Origin: Flavobacteriaceae bacterium
GTDB taxonomy: Bacteria; Bacteroidota; Bacteroidia; Flavobacteriales; Flavobacteriaceae
Length of the DNA stretch: 64,000 nucleotides
Direction: 5' to 3'
NCBI GenBank assembly: GCA_018657955.1
Contig: JABHWD010000012.1
Location: forward strand, 1 to 64,000
Shown here: piece after piece, positions 36,200 through 43,951 of the stretch
Layout of the letters: every line of letters begins with the position of its first letter
Position numbering within the stretch: position 1 is the stretch's first letter
Position numbers and translations under genes: made by a program
Notes under the pieces: generated by a model
Seen by the model: the letters and a program-made list of their open reading frames with translations, nothing else
Told to the model about the DNA's origin: nothing
Database searches by the model: none

Positions 36200-36910
36200 C
36201 TAATAGAGTAGTTTATTTAAATTAAACTCAGGTTCTATTTCATGGGGAGTATAATCTTTTTTAAAAATTCTAGCCGTATTTGGACCTTTAAGAATTATGT
36301 TGTTTTCTTGAACTTGTAGATAACTTCTTTCTCTAAGGCCAATTACTATTTGATTATTAAACTTATGAAATTCTTTAATTCTTATTTCTCTACTCTCACC
36401 CATATGTTTACTTCCTTTAATTAGGTCTATATAGTGCGGGTTAATATTAAATGGAATAAGATTTAGACTTTTTAAGCTAGAAGGATGTACAATTGGCATA
36501 TCATTAGTTGTTCCTATGCTGATTCCACAAATATTTGTCCCTGCACTAGTCCCTAAGAGTGGAGTTCCAGAATTAACTTTTTTTATTATCGGTTTTATTA
36601 GATTATACCTCTGAATAGAGTCAAGTAATAAGAATGAATTACCTCCACCAATAAAGATTCCATCACATCTATTAATATTTTCAATAGGGTTATTAGAATC
36701 ATCAATTCCAAAAACACTCAAGTTTAATTGTTCGAATGTATCTTTAACAATGTTTGTATATGATTTATAGGGAATACCGTTAGGTCTTGCATAAGGAATA
36801 AATAAAATATTTTTAGAGTTTGAGAAAAGATTCTTAATTACTGGAAACAAATACTCCAAGTATTCACTCCCATAAATTGTGGAAGTACTTGCCAATATCA
36901 TTTTTTTCAT
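36200..36910 (-). CDS. pepE: Dipeptidase E (peptidase family S51)
   Basis: A 236-residue cytosolic alpha-aspartyl dipeptidase. The GGGNSFLLLDSI segment and the serine nucleophile in LLGTSAGTNICG are the S51 hallmarks, along with the histidine in PFNINPHYID. The length is normal for PepE (about 229-236). It likely frees aspartate from Asp-Xaa dipeptides. It is upstream of gpmI with 41 bases between and divergent from tatA. Confidence 0.9.
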   Translation of the reverse strand: MKKMILASTSTIYGSEYLEYLFPVIKNLFSNSKNILFIPYARPNGIPYKSYTNIVKDTFEQLNLSVFGIDDSNNPIENINRCDGIFIGGGNSFLLLDSIQRYNLIKPIIKKVNSGTPLLGTSAGTNICGISIGTTNDMPIVHPSSLKSLNLIPFNINPHYIDLIKGSKHMGESREIRIKEFHKFNNQIVIGLRERSYLQVQENNIILKGPNTARIFKKDYTPHEIEPEFNLNKLLY

Positions 36911-36951
36911 AAAAAAAACTAAATAAGTTTACTACAAATAAACTTACTCAT

Positions 36952-36959
36952 TATATTTG
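36952..36959 (+). promoter_or_regulatory. -7 promoter box for tatA, nearly leaderless
   Basis: TATATTTG ends only 4 bases before the tatA ATG at 36964. TTTA lies 20 bases upstream (36928-36931), a 3-of-4 match to the -33 element. With transcription starting a few bases after the box, the mRNA would have almost no leader. Confidence 0.55.
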
Positions 36960-36963
36960 TATA

Positions 36964-37242
36964 ATGCTATTAAGCCAATTTTATTTATTTATAAGCGGTG
37001 CCGAGATTGCTATGATCTTATTTATAGCTGTGCTTATAATGGGTGCAGATAAAATACCAGAATTTGCAAGATCCTTAGGAAAAGGTATTAATGAAGTAAA
37101 ACATGCCACTAATGAGATAAAGGGTGAAATAAAAAAATCATCATCAGAGTTAGACAATAAATCTTCAAATATTACAAAAGAAATAAAAAAAGTAAAAGAA
37201 GATATAGATTCAATTTCATCTTCAATAAAGAGAGATTTATAA
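36964..37242 (+). CDS. tatA: Sec-independent (twin-arginine) translocase subunit TatA
   Basis: A 92-residue protein: short N-terminus, one membrane helix (about residues 12-28: GAEIAMILFIAVLIMGA), then the amphipathic helix with DKIPEFARSLGKGINEVKHA and a charged coiled C-terminus. TatA oligomers form the protein-conducting part of the Tat pathway. The start is set by the GAEI segment just before the helix; a downstream ATG would remove it. tatB or tatC is not in this window. It is convergent with the O-methyltransferase, 2 bases apart. Confidence 0.9.
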   Translation: MLLSQFYLFISGAEIAMILFIAVLIMGADKIPEFARSLGKGINEVKHATNEIKGEIKKSSSELDNKSSNITKEIKKVKEDIDSISSSIKRDL

Positions 37243-37244
37243 CT

Positions 37245-37886
37245 CTACTTTTTTCTACTTATACTAATTCCATCTCTAATAGGAAGTATTATAGTTTCCA
37301 TATCACTTCTTTGATTTATTAGTTTGTTAAATTTATCTATCTCTTGTGTGCTTAAGTCGTCATCGGATATAGACTTAATTACTTTTCCACTCCACAAAAC
37401 ATTATCAGTAATTAAAACACCATTAGTATTCAATTTATTTGCCAATAGCTCAAGATAATTAGTGTAATTCTCTTTATCTGCATCAAGAAATATTAGATCA
37501 AATTTTAAATTAATAGTATCTATTAGATCTATTGCATTTCCAAGATGTTGAAAAATTTTATCCCCGTAACCTGACTTATTAAAGTATTCTCTTTGAAAAT
37601 TATATAATTCTTCATTGTTATCAATGGTATGCAATTCTCCTGAATCTCTAATTCCTTCAGCTAAGCACAAAGTTGCATACCCAGTATATGTTCCAACTTC
37701 AAGAATATATTTTGGTTTAGTTAGTTTTGAAATCATACTTAATATTCTTCCTTGATAACTTCCACTCAACATTCTTGGATTTAGAATTTTTAATTTTGTA
37801 TTTCTTGAGAGTTCTTTAAGCAGATTTGATTCTTCAACAGAATGATTTTTTATATAATCATATATTTCCTTAGGAATAAAATTCAT
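37245..37886 (-). CDS. O-methyltransferase (caffeoyl-CoA/catechol type)
   Basis: A 213-residue class I methyltransferase. Family segments are ILSMISKLTKPKYILEVGTY with TGYATLCLAEGI, then LHTIDNNEE, FDLIFLDADKENYTNYLELL and LITDNVLWSGKV, where the Asp and Asn bind a divalent metal. The ending IILPIRDGISISRK is typical for bacterial O-methyltransferases such as YrrM/SafC relatives. The substrate is unknown (catechol-like or tRNA hydroxyuridine for TrmR). It starts 12 bases after msrA, so the two may be cotranscribed. Confidence 0.85.
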   Translation of the reverse strand: MNFIPKEIYDYIKNHSVEESNLLKELSRNTKLKILNPRMLSGSYQGRILSMISKLTKPKYILEVGTYTGYATLCLAEGIRDSGELHTIDNNEELYNFQREYFNKSGYGDKIFQHLGNAIDLIDTINLKFDLIFLDADKENYTNYLELLANKLNTNGVLITDNVLWSGKVIKSISDDDLSTQEIDKFNKLINQRSDMETIILPIRDGISISRKK

Positions 37887-37898
37887 TTTTAAGACAAG

Positions 37899-38555
37899 CT
37901 ATTTGTTATTAATTAAATGTTCAAAAGAATTACTAAACTTCTTAAATCTTGGATTAGATACTTTTATTATATAGATATTATTCATATTATTTTTTTTAAA
38001 ATCTTGATGATAATCTTCTCCAATCCAAAACCTTTGAAATGGATATAGTTCAGCTGCTACATTTAATAAAAACTTTTCTTCTAGAGAGATAATTTTATTA
38101 TTAGCTATTGTTTTTTGTTCTTCATTTTGAAAAAATATAATTGATCTATATTGAGATCCATTATCTGGCCCTTGACCATTTATTTGTTCAATGTCCTGTG
38201 ACCCAAAATAAACGTTAACTAGTTGACTAAAACTAATGATCTTTGGATTATAAATTACTTCTATAGTTTCAGCATGTCCAGTTGTTTCGGTGTTCACTAA
38301 CTGGTATGTTGGATTTTTAGTAAATCCACCAGAGTACCCGCTATTAACTTCTATTACACCTTTTAAACTCTCATAAATAACTTCAACACACCAAAAACAA
38401 CCACTTGCAAAATATGCTTTATGAATTGTGTCATTATTTACTGCATTAGGATATGATTTCTTAATAGTATTTAGTTTGGATGTATACTCTTGAGCATAAC
38501 TATAGTTTATATATAGGAATAGAAATAAATAAAATTTTATTGATAGAGATTTCAT
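37899..38555 (-). CDS. msrA: Peptide methionine sulfoxide reductase MsrA, exported form
   Basis: A 218-residue enzyme that reduces methionine-S-sulfoxide. The catalytic motif is YFASGCFWCVEVIYESL with C53; C56 completes the GCFWC motif. GYSGGFTKNPTYQLV, TGHAETIEVIYNP, YFGSQDIEQINGQGPDNGSQ and the AELYPFQRFWIGEDYHQDF stretch are conserved. The N-terminus (LSIKFYLFLFLYINYSYAQ) looks like a signal peptide, so the enzyme should work in the periplasm and need a periplasmic reductant such as a TlpA-type protein. It follows the terminator at 38561-38594. Confidence 0.92.
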   Translation of the reverse strand: MKSLSIKFYLFLFLYINYSYAQEYTSKLNTIKKSYPNAVNNDTIHKAYFASGCFWCVEVIYESLKGVIEVNSGYSGGFTKNPTYQLVNTETTGHAETIEVIYNPKIISFSQLVNVYFGSQDIEQINGQGPDNGSQYRSIIFFQNEEQKTIANNKIISLEEKFLLNVAAELYPFQRFWIGEDYHQDFKKNNMNNIYIIKVSNPRFKKFSNSFEHLINNK

Positions 38556-38560
38556 TACAT

Positions 38561-38594
38561 AAAAAAAGCTCCTAAATATAGAAGCTTTTTTTTT
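38561..38594 (-). terminator. Rho-independent terminator after the nif3-coiled-coil unit
   Basis: On the minus strand AAGCTTC, an 8-base loop (TATATTTA) and GGAGCTT form a stem that extends into flanking A and T runs, followed by TTTTT. It lies 25 bases downstream of the stop at 38620 and just before msrA. Confidence 0.7.
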
Positions 38595-38619
38595 AATTAT
38601 AATAGTTTAGAATAAGTTT

Positions 38620-39399
38620 TTATAATTTAGAAAATAACTTTTCCATTTTTTTTGTTTGCTCATTTGCAAGTACTTCATCAACTAAAATTCTACCACTATG
38701 TTCATCAGTTATAATTTTTTTTCTAGAAGCAATTTCCATTTGAACTTGTGGTGGAATAGTAAAATATGACCCCCCAGCTGCTCCTCTTTCAATAGGCACT
38801 ATTGCCAATCCATTTTTTACATTAGCTCTTATTCTATTATAAGCAAAAATCAATCTATCCTCAATTTTTTTCTTATAAGTTTCAGATTTTTTTAGCAATA
38901 GAGTTTCTTCTTTTTCAGTCTCTTTCAAGATTGTATCTAATTCACTTTTTTTGTGTTTTAAGTGTTTAGTCTTTTCAGAAGAAATAGATTTTATTTCATC
39001 AATTGATTCATTTTTTTGCTCAATTTGTGCCTTAAACTCATTAATATTTTTTTCAGCTAATTGAATTTCAAGATCTTGATATTCAGTTTCCTTTGTTAAT
39101 GAATCAAATTCTCTATTATTTCTCACATTTTTTTGCTGTTCAACATATTTCTTTATTAATACTTTTGCCTCAGCTATTAAATTCTTTTTAATTGAAATAC
39201 GTTCATCAATTTCCTCAAGTCCTTGTTTGAGTTTCTCAATTCTCTTTTTTATACCTTCTATTTCATCTTCTAAATCTCTAACTTCTAGAGGAAGTTCTCC
39301 TCTTATATCATGAATTTTATCTATTTGTGAATCAATCAATTGTAAATTATATAGAGATCTAAGTTTATCTTCTACTGTTATTTCTTTCTTTTTAGCCAT
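38620..39399 (-). CDS. Coiled-coil protein of the C4 zinc-ribbon family, without cysteines
   Basis: A 259-residue protein. Residues about 10-190 are long charged helices that should form a coiled-coil hairpin (EVRDLEDEIEGIKKRIEKLK, and similar). The C-terminus has the family end GAAGGSYFTIPPQVQMEIAS, KKIITDEHSGRILVD. In relatives with a C4 zinc ribbon, cysteines flank these; here the equivalent positions are A208, S211, D232 and S235, so zinc should not bind. Function is not established; an RNA- or ribosome-related role has been suggested for relatives. It is coupled to nif3 (1-base gap), a pairing I recall as common in bacteria. A terminator follows at 38561-38594. Confidence 0.85.
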   Translation of the reverse strand: MAKKKEITVEDKLRSLYNLQLIDSQIDKIHDIRGELPLEVRDLEDEIEGIKKRIEKLKQGLEEIDERISIKKNLIAEAKVLIKKYVEQQKNVRNNREFDSLTKETEYQDLEIQLAEKNINEFKAQIEQKNESIDEIKSISSEKTKHLKHKKSELDTILKETEKEETLLLKKSETYKKKIEDRLIFAYNRIRANVKNGLAIVPIERGAAGGSYFTIPPQVQMEIASRKKIITDEHSGRILVDEVLANEQTKKMEKLFSKL

Positions 39400-39400
39400 C

Positions 39401-40495
39401 TTAACTATACATTATTGGGTTAGTATTTGTTTTTGATAAAACGATCGCAAAATTAGGAATTTTTTTTGTAAGAAAGTTAAAGATTAATTTTTTTGTGTAT
39501 TGTTCGCTTTCATAATGACCAATATCTACTAATAACAGCTTGTTTTCTGCCTTAAAATAATCATGATACTTTAAATCTGATGTAACAAAAGCATCAGCAC
39601 CACTATTGATTGCATTTTCAATTGCAAAACTTCCTGATCCTCCTAAAACAGCTATTTTATGTACTTTCTTCCCTAATTTTCTTGAATGTTTGATCGATTT
39701 AGACTTCATTTTCTTCTTTAAAAAACTTAAGAATTTGTTTTCATCCATAGCTGAATCAAGTTCACCGATCATTCCCATACCTATATTTTGATTATAATTA
39801 TCTAATGAACAAATTTCATATGCAACTTCTTCATATGGATGATTTTCTTTTAATGTTTTAATCACTTTTTTCTCAAGGTGTTTAAGAAAAGTTATATTTA
39901 CACATACTTCTTTTACTTCAGTGTGTCTTAGTTTATTTCCAATTTTTGGATTTGACTTTTTGTTACCTTTAAATGAGCCAATACCTTCATAAGAAAAACT
40001 ACAATTATCATATTTTCCTAAAGAACCACCTCCAATTTTAAATATTTCTGATTTAAGTAAATCTACATTGTCTGACGGAATATAGGTAGTCAATTTTTGT
40101 ATAGTATTTTCTTTTGGAATTAAAATTTTATAGTTTTTTATTCCAAGTTTTTTACATATTGCACTATTTACTCCCTTTATTGAGTTGTCAAGTGATGTGT
40201 GCATTGCAATTACTGATATACTATTCTTTATTGCTTTATGAATTACTCTTTCAACATATGTGTTAGTGGTAACACTTTTTATATCATTAAAAATAATAGG
40301 ATGAAAACTAATAACTAAATTACATTTTGATTTTATTGCTTCATCAATTACTGATTCGGTAGAGTCTAGTGTAACTAGTATTCTGTTAACTTTTTGATTA
40401 TAATCACCTATTATTAGGCCTACATTATCAAATTCTTCTGCGTAGCAAAAAGGAGAGAACTCATCTATATAATCTATTACTTCTTTGACAATCAT
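39401..40495 (-). CDS. Nif3-like dinuclear metal centre protein
   Basis: A 364-residue member of the NIF3/DUF34 family, long form with an inserted PII-like domain (about residues 125-230: VDLLKSEIFKIGGGSLGKYD to YEEVAYEIC). The metal-binding residues are in FHPIIFNDIKSV, AMHTSLDNS and the C-terminal LLVDIGHYESEQY. NIF3 proteins form toroidal hexamers. A GTP cyclohydrolase-like activity has been reported for some members, but the general function is unclear. It is the first gene of a unit with the coiled-coil gene and is preceded by TATCTTTG at 40514-40521. Confidence 0.9.
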   Translation of the reverse strand: MIVKEVIDYIDEFSPFCYAEEFDNVGLIIGDYNQKVNRILVTLDSTESVIDEAIKSKCNLVISFHPIIFNDIKSVTTNTYVERVIHKAIKNSISVIAMHTSLDNSIKGVNSAICKKLGIKNYKILIPKENTIQKLTTYIPSDNVDLLKSEIFKIGGGSLGKYDNCSFSYEGIGSFKGNKKSNPKIGNKLRHTEVKEVCVNITFLKHLEKKVIKTLKENHPYEEVAYEICSLDNYNQNIGMGMIGELDSAMDENKFLSFLKKKMKSKSIKHSRKLGKKVHKIAVLGGSGSFAIENAINSGADAFVTSDLKYHDYFKAENKLLLVDIGHYESEQYTKKLIFNFLTKKIPNFAIVLSKTNTNPIMYS

Positions 40496-40513
40496 ATATA
40501 TTTATATTTTTTT

Positions 40514-40521
40514 CAAAGATA
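40514..40521 (-). promoter_or_regulatory. -7 promoter box for the nif3 unit
   Basis: TATCTTTG on the minus strand, 18 bases before the nif3 ATG at 40495. Confidence 0.5.
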
Positions 40522-40546
40522 AATAATTACTTTAGTTGCTGTGAAA

Positions 40547-41554
40547 ATGATTAAAAAAATATTGTTTTGGATGTTTAGCATTCCTTTTTCATTAGTTACT
40601 GAAATAAGAAATTTTCTATATAATATTGGAATATTAAAATCATCTGAATTTAATATTCCAATAATATCTATTGGTAATCTAGTTTTAGGGGGATCAGGAA
40701 AAACCCCAACTATTGAATATTTAGTTAGGCTACTAGCTTATAATTATAAAGTTGCTGTATTAAGTAGGGGGTATGGTAGAAAATCAACTGGGTTCATTTT
40801 AGCTGACACTAATTCAGATGCTAGTTTAATAGGAGATGAGCCAATGCAGTATTTTAGAAAATTTAAAAATATCATTGTATCAGTAGACTCTAATAGAGTT
40901 AGAGGAATTAATAAGCTAATTAATTTAAACTTAAAGCCTGAAGTAGTGTTATTAGATGATGCTTTTCAACATAGAAAAGTAAAACCTGGAATATCAATAT
41001 TGCTAACAGACTTTAATAATTTATATTCAGAAGATAATATTTTTCCTTTAGGTAATTTGAGAGAGTCAATAGGAAATGCAAGTAGGGCTGATATTATAAT
41101 TGTAACAAAATGTGATAAGAACATAAATAAAGATCAAAAAAGGCATATAATTCAAAAACTTAACATTGGTGATAATCAAAAAATTTATTTTAGTTCAATC
41201 AAGTATTCTAAAATGGTTTATGATAAAGAAAATTCAAAATCAATCATTGAATTTAAGAACGTAAAATTTACTCTTGTTACTGGAATTGCAGATAGCACTT
41301 ATTTAATTAATTATTTAAATGATAATGAATATAATTTTAACCATATATCTTTTAAAGATCATCATGATTTTTCTAATTCAGATATAATAAAAATTAATAA
41401 AAATGATTTAATTATTACTACTGAAAAGGATTATGTAAAATTATTTACAAAAATTACTAGTGTCTTATACTACTTACCTATAGAATTTGTTATAGATAAT
41501 GAAGTAGATTTTAATAAGCAAATATTAGATTATATTCAGATTGGAAATTCTTAA
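40547..41554 (+). CDS. lpxK: Tetraacyldisaccharide 4'-kinase
   Basis: About 335 residues, an inner-membrane-associated kinase that phosphorylates the 4' position of the lipid A disaccharide precursor. It has an N-terminal hydrophobic segment (LFWMFSIPFSLVTEI), then the P-loop in IPIISIGNLVLGGSGKTPT, VAVLSRGYGRKS, GDEPMQYFRKF, EVVLLDDAFQHRKV, and DINILLTD-like ISILLTDFNN with GNLRESIGNASRADIIIVTK. The ATG at 40547 is chosen; a GTG at 40541 is an alternative two codons earlier. Its stop interlocks with the lipA stop in the sequence TTAA. Confidence 0.93.
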   Translation: MIKKILFWMFSIPFSLVTEIRNFLYNIGILKSSEFNIPIISIGNLVLGGSGKTPTIEYLVRLLAYNYKVAVLSRGYGRKSTGFILADTNSDASLIGDEPMQYFRKFKNIIVSVDSNRVRGINKLINLNLKPEVVLLDDAFQHRKVKPGISILLTDFNNLYSEDNIFPLGNLRESIGNASRADIIIVTKCDKNINKDQKRHIIQKLNIGDNQKIYFSSIKYSKMVYDKENSKSIIEFKNVKFTLVTGIADSTYLINYLNDNEYNFNHISFKDHHDFSNSDIIKINKNDLIITTEKDYVKLFTKITSVLYYLPIEFVIDNEVDFNKQILDYIQIGNS

Positions 41555-42489
41555 TGAATATGTTTTTGAGCTTTATAAGATGATCTTACTAATGCACTGC
41601 TTTCTACATGTCTAAATCCCATTTTTAGACCTATTTCTTTATATTCTTTAAATTCTTCAGGAGTTACAAACCTTTGTACTTGAAGATGTTTTTTACTGGG
41701 TTGAAGGTACTGTCCAATAGTTACTATGTCAACGTTTGCTTCTTTAAGCTCATTCAATGTTTCAATTACTTCTTCCTTAAATTCTCCAAGTCCCAGCATT
41801 ATACCTGATTTTGTTCTTCTTTGACCAGCATCCTTTAAATATTTTAAAACTTCTAAACTTCTATCATACTTAGCTTGAATTCTTACTTGTTTTGTTAACC
41901 TTCTTACAGTTTCAATATTGTGTGAAATAACCTCAGGTCTTATATTTATTAGTCTATCAATATGTTCGTGTATTCCTTGGAAATCAGGAATTAATGCTTC
42001 AATTGTAATTTCAGGATTGTATTCTCTAACCTTTTTAATGGTTTTAACCCACAATTTACTTCCCATATCATCTTTTAAATCATCTCTGTCTACACTAGTT
42101 AAAACGGCATGTTTAATCTTCATTATCTGAATTGATTTAGCGACTTTTTCAGGTTCTTCCCAGTCTACAGGATCTGGTCTTCCTGTTTTAACTCCACAAA
42201 ATTTACATGAGCGAGTACATATGTTTCCTAGAATCATGAATGTAGCAGTGCCTTCGCCCCAACATTCCCCCATATTTGGACAACTTCCAGAAGCACAAAT
42301 AGTATGCAGATTATATTTGTCAACTAGATTTCTTAATTGAGTGTATTTATCTCCAATAGGTAGTTTCACTCTCAGCCATTTTGGCTTAGGCTGATGTTTG
42401 ACTTTTTTCTTTGAAAGGTCAACTTTATGCCAAGTCAAATTTTCTTTAATTTCAGTTGAATTTTCTGATATTTTATTTTGATTTACCAT
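41551..42489 (-). CDS. lipA: Lipoyl synthase
   Basis: A 312-residue radical SAM enzyme that inserts two sulfurs into octanoyl groups on lipoyl domains. It holds the auxiliary cluster motif CASGSCPNMGEC and the SAM-cluster motif CTRSCKFCGV. TSVDRDDLKDDMGSKLW, SHNIETVRRLTKQVR, SGIMLGLGEFKEEV and the closing SSALVRSSYKA with the last cluster serine are present. The length is normal. It is convergent with lpxK, the two stop codons sharing TTAA. Confidence 0.96.
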   Translation of the reverse strand: MVNQNKISENSTEIKENLTWHKVDLSKKKVKHQPKPKWLRVKLPIGDKYTQLRNLVDKYNLHTICASGSCPNMGECWGEGTATFMILGNICTRSCKFCGVKTGRPDPVDWEEPEKVAKSIQIMKIKHAVLTSVDRDDLKDDMGSKLWVKTIKKVREYNPEITIEALIPDFQGIHEHIDRLINIRPEVISHNIETVRRLTKQVRIQAKYDRSLEVLKYLKDAGQRRTKSGIMLGLGEFKEEVIETLNELKEANVDIVTIGQYLQPSKKHLQVQRFVTPEEFKEYKEIGLKMGFRHVESSALVRSSYKAQKHIH

Positions 42490-42522
42490 CAGCAGTGTAA
42501 AGATATAAACTATAAATTGAAA

Positions 42523-43800
42523 TTATATCCCTTTTACTAAAAACCATAAACTAAATCCTATAAGAAATATGATTCCAAGTATACTTAGTATATGTAATTT
42601 TATTGAAGGCCTATATTCTTTAGGCGTATGCTCGCTACTTATTAAAATATAATTAATTATAGCATAAAAAGGAGCTGTTAGAAATGACAGGATAGTAGCA
42701 ATTTTAATTAGTAGTCCCATTTTTGATGAAAATAAAAAGAATATAAAAATAGTTCCAACAGATAAAATTACCAACCAAAACAGGTATCCATGCTTAAAAT
42801 CTTTATTAATTAAGAGCTTAGTTGTTCTATTCATAGATCTTGGGGAAGCATCTAGAGTAGTAATAGTAGTGCTTAACATAGTGGTAAATGCAGCTATTCC
42901 AATAATGTAATAGGACCATTCACCAAGACTTGAAGTATACATTTCAATTAGTTGGTTAGAAAAAAGACTTGCAGATGTGCTAAATGATATATCACCTCCA
43001 AACATTACTAGATATCCTAAAGACATAAATGCAACACCTAATATCACTGTGCCAATATAACCAACATTAAAATCAAATAGTGAGGATTTATAAGTGAAAT
43101 TTTTATTAGTTTTTTGTTTTTCTAGGGACCATAAGGAATGCCAAACAGAAACATCTAATGGAGCTGGCATCCATCCCATAAATGCTATAAGAAAAGCTAT
43201 TTCTACAGTAATTTCTGGCAAGAACTGGGATAAAATTATTTCATTAGTATTGTTGTTGAATGCCATTAAAGTAGCGAAGATTGTACTGATAGCTAAAAGA
43301 ATAATTACATACTTTATTAATTTATCAAGGAGTTTATATTTACCAAAAAATAAAACTATTGAACAAATTATAATAATGATTATTGTCCATACTTCAGTGC
43401 TAAAAAGCCCATTAGTAAGGGATGCAGCCAATCCTGCTGTAACAATTGTTACAGCAGTTTGTATTGTAAACATTGTGGCTAGAGTAATTATAGCATATGC
43501 AATTAGTATGCCTCTACCCAATTTATAATACCCGTCTAGTAGACTTTCTCCCGTTGCACTTGCATATCTAGGCCCATATTGAAAAAATGGATATTTAAAT
43601 ATATTTACAAGGATTAATGCCCAAAGTAATCCCATACCAAATTCTGCTCCTGCTCTTGTTGATTGTACTAGATGAGAAACCCCTATAGCTGCTCCTGCAA
43701 ATAATAAACCTGGTCCTAATTTTTTTAGAAGTTTATTAATTTTTGGTATCACAATCTTTGAATTGATCTGGAGTTTTTCCACAAAACCCACATGGTTCAT
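42523..43800 (-). CDS. Nramp-fold transporter with altered metal-site motifs
   Basis: A 425-residue membrane protein with about 11 predicted helices and the Nramp (SLC11) layout: GPGLLFAGAAIGVSHLVQS, then RAGAEFGMGLLWALI. Canonical metal transporters have DPGN in helix 1 and MPH in helix 6. Here the helix 1 site reads GVSH (residues 40-43) and helix 6 reads GWMPAPLD (M211-P212-A213). The substrate may therefore differ from Mn2+ or Fe2+. Its ATG at 43800 overlaps the upstream small gene by 65 bases; a GTG at 43752 would reduce this to 17 bases and still keep all helices. It is probably cotranscribed with that gene. Confidence 0.8.
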   Translation of the reverse strand: MNHVGFVEKLQINSKIVIPKINKLLKKLGPGLLFAGAAIGVSHLVQSTRAGAEFGMGLLWALILVNIFKYPFFQYGPRYASATGESLLDGYYKLGRGILIAYAIITLATMFTIQTAVTIVTAGLAASLTNGLFSTEVWTIIIIIICSIVLFFGKYKLLDKLIKYVIILLAISTIFATLMAFNNNTNEIILSQFLPEITVEIAFLIAFMGWMPAPLDVSVWHSLWSLEKQKTNKNFTYKSSLFDFNVGYIGTVILGVAFMSLGYLVMFGGDISFSTSASLFSNQLIEMYTSSLGEWSYYIIGIAAFTTMLSTTITTLDASPRSMNRTTKLLINKDFKHGYLFWLVILSVGTIFIFFLFSSKMGLLIKIATILSFLTAPFYAIINYILISSEHTPKEYRPSIKLHILSILGIIFLIGFSLWFLVKGI

Positions 43801-43933
43801 TAGATTTGTTTAATAATGGATTTTGACTTGCACAGGTTCCAACAAATTCACCATCTTTTTTCGCCCATATTTTAATACTAATTCCAACAATACATAATCC
43901 AAGAATAATTACAGTAATTAGGGCTAGTATCAT
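43736..43933 (-). CDS. Small cysteine-rich membrane protein, NqrM-like
   Basis: A 65-residue protein: one N-terminal membrane helix (ALITVIILGLCIVGISIKIW), then a short soluble part with four cysteines (GTCASQ, EPCGFCGK and KDCDTKN). A helix plus a GxC...CxxC...C cluster resembles NqrM (DUF539), an iron-delivery or maturation factor for Na+-NQR. The NQR operon is about 12 kb away. The resemblance is by layout, so the family call is tentative. A TATCTTTG box ends 4 bases before the ATG, suggesting a nearly leaderless mRNA. The Nramp-fold gene overlaps its 3' end. Confidence 0.6.
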   Translation of the reverse strand: MILALITVIILGLCIVGISIKIWAKKDGEFVGTCASQNPLLNKSNEPCGFCGKTPDQFKDCDTKN

Positions 43934-43937
43934 ATAA

Positions 43938-43945
43938 CAAAGATA
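43938..43945 (-). promoter_or_regulatory. -7 promoter box for the NqrM-like gene, nearly leaderless
   Basis: TATCTTTG on the minus strand, 4 bases before the ATG at 43933. Located between this gene and the stop of murB. Confidence 0.5.
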
Positions 43946-43951
43946 GATTTT

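Noticed and set aside
43094-43528. 144-residue open frame antisense to the Nramp-fold gene
   Set aside because: It mirrors hydrophobic codons of a membrane protein, has no family features and no promoter box.
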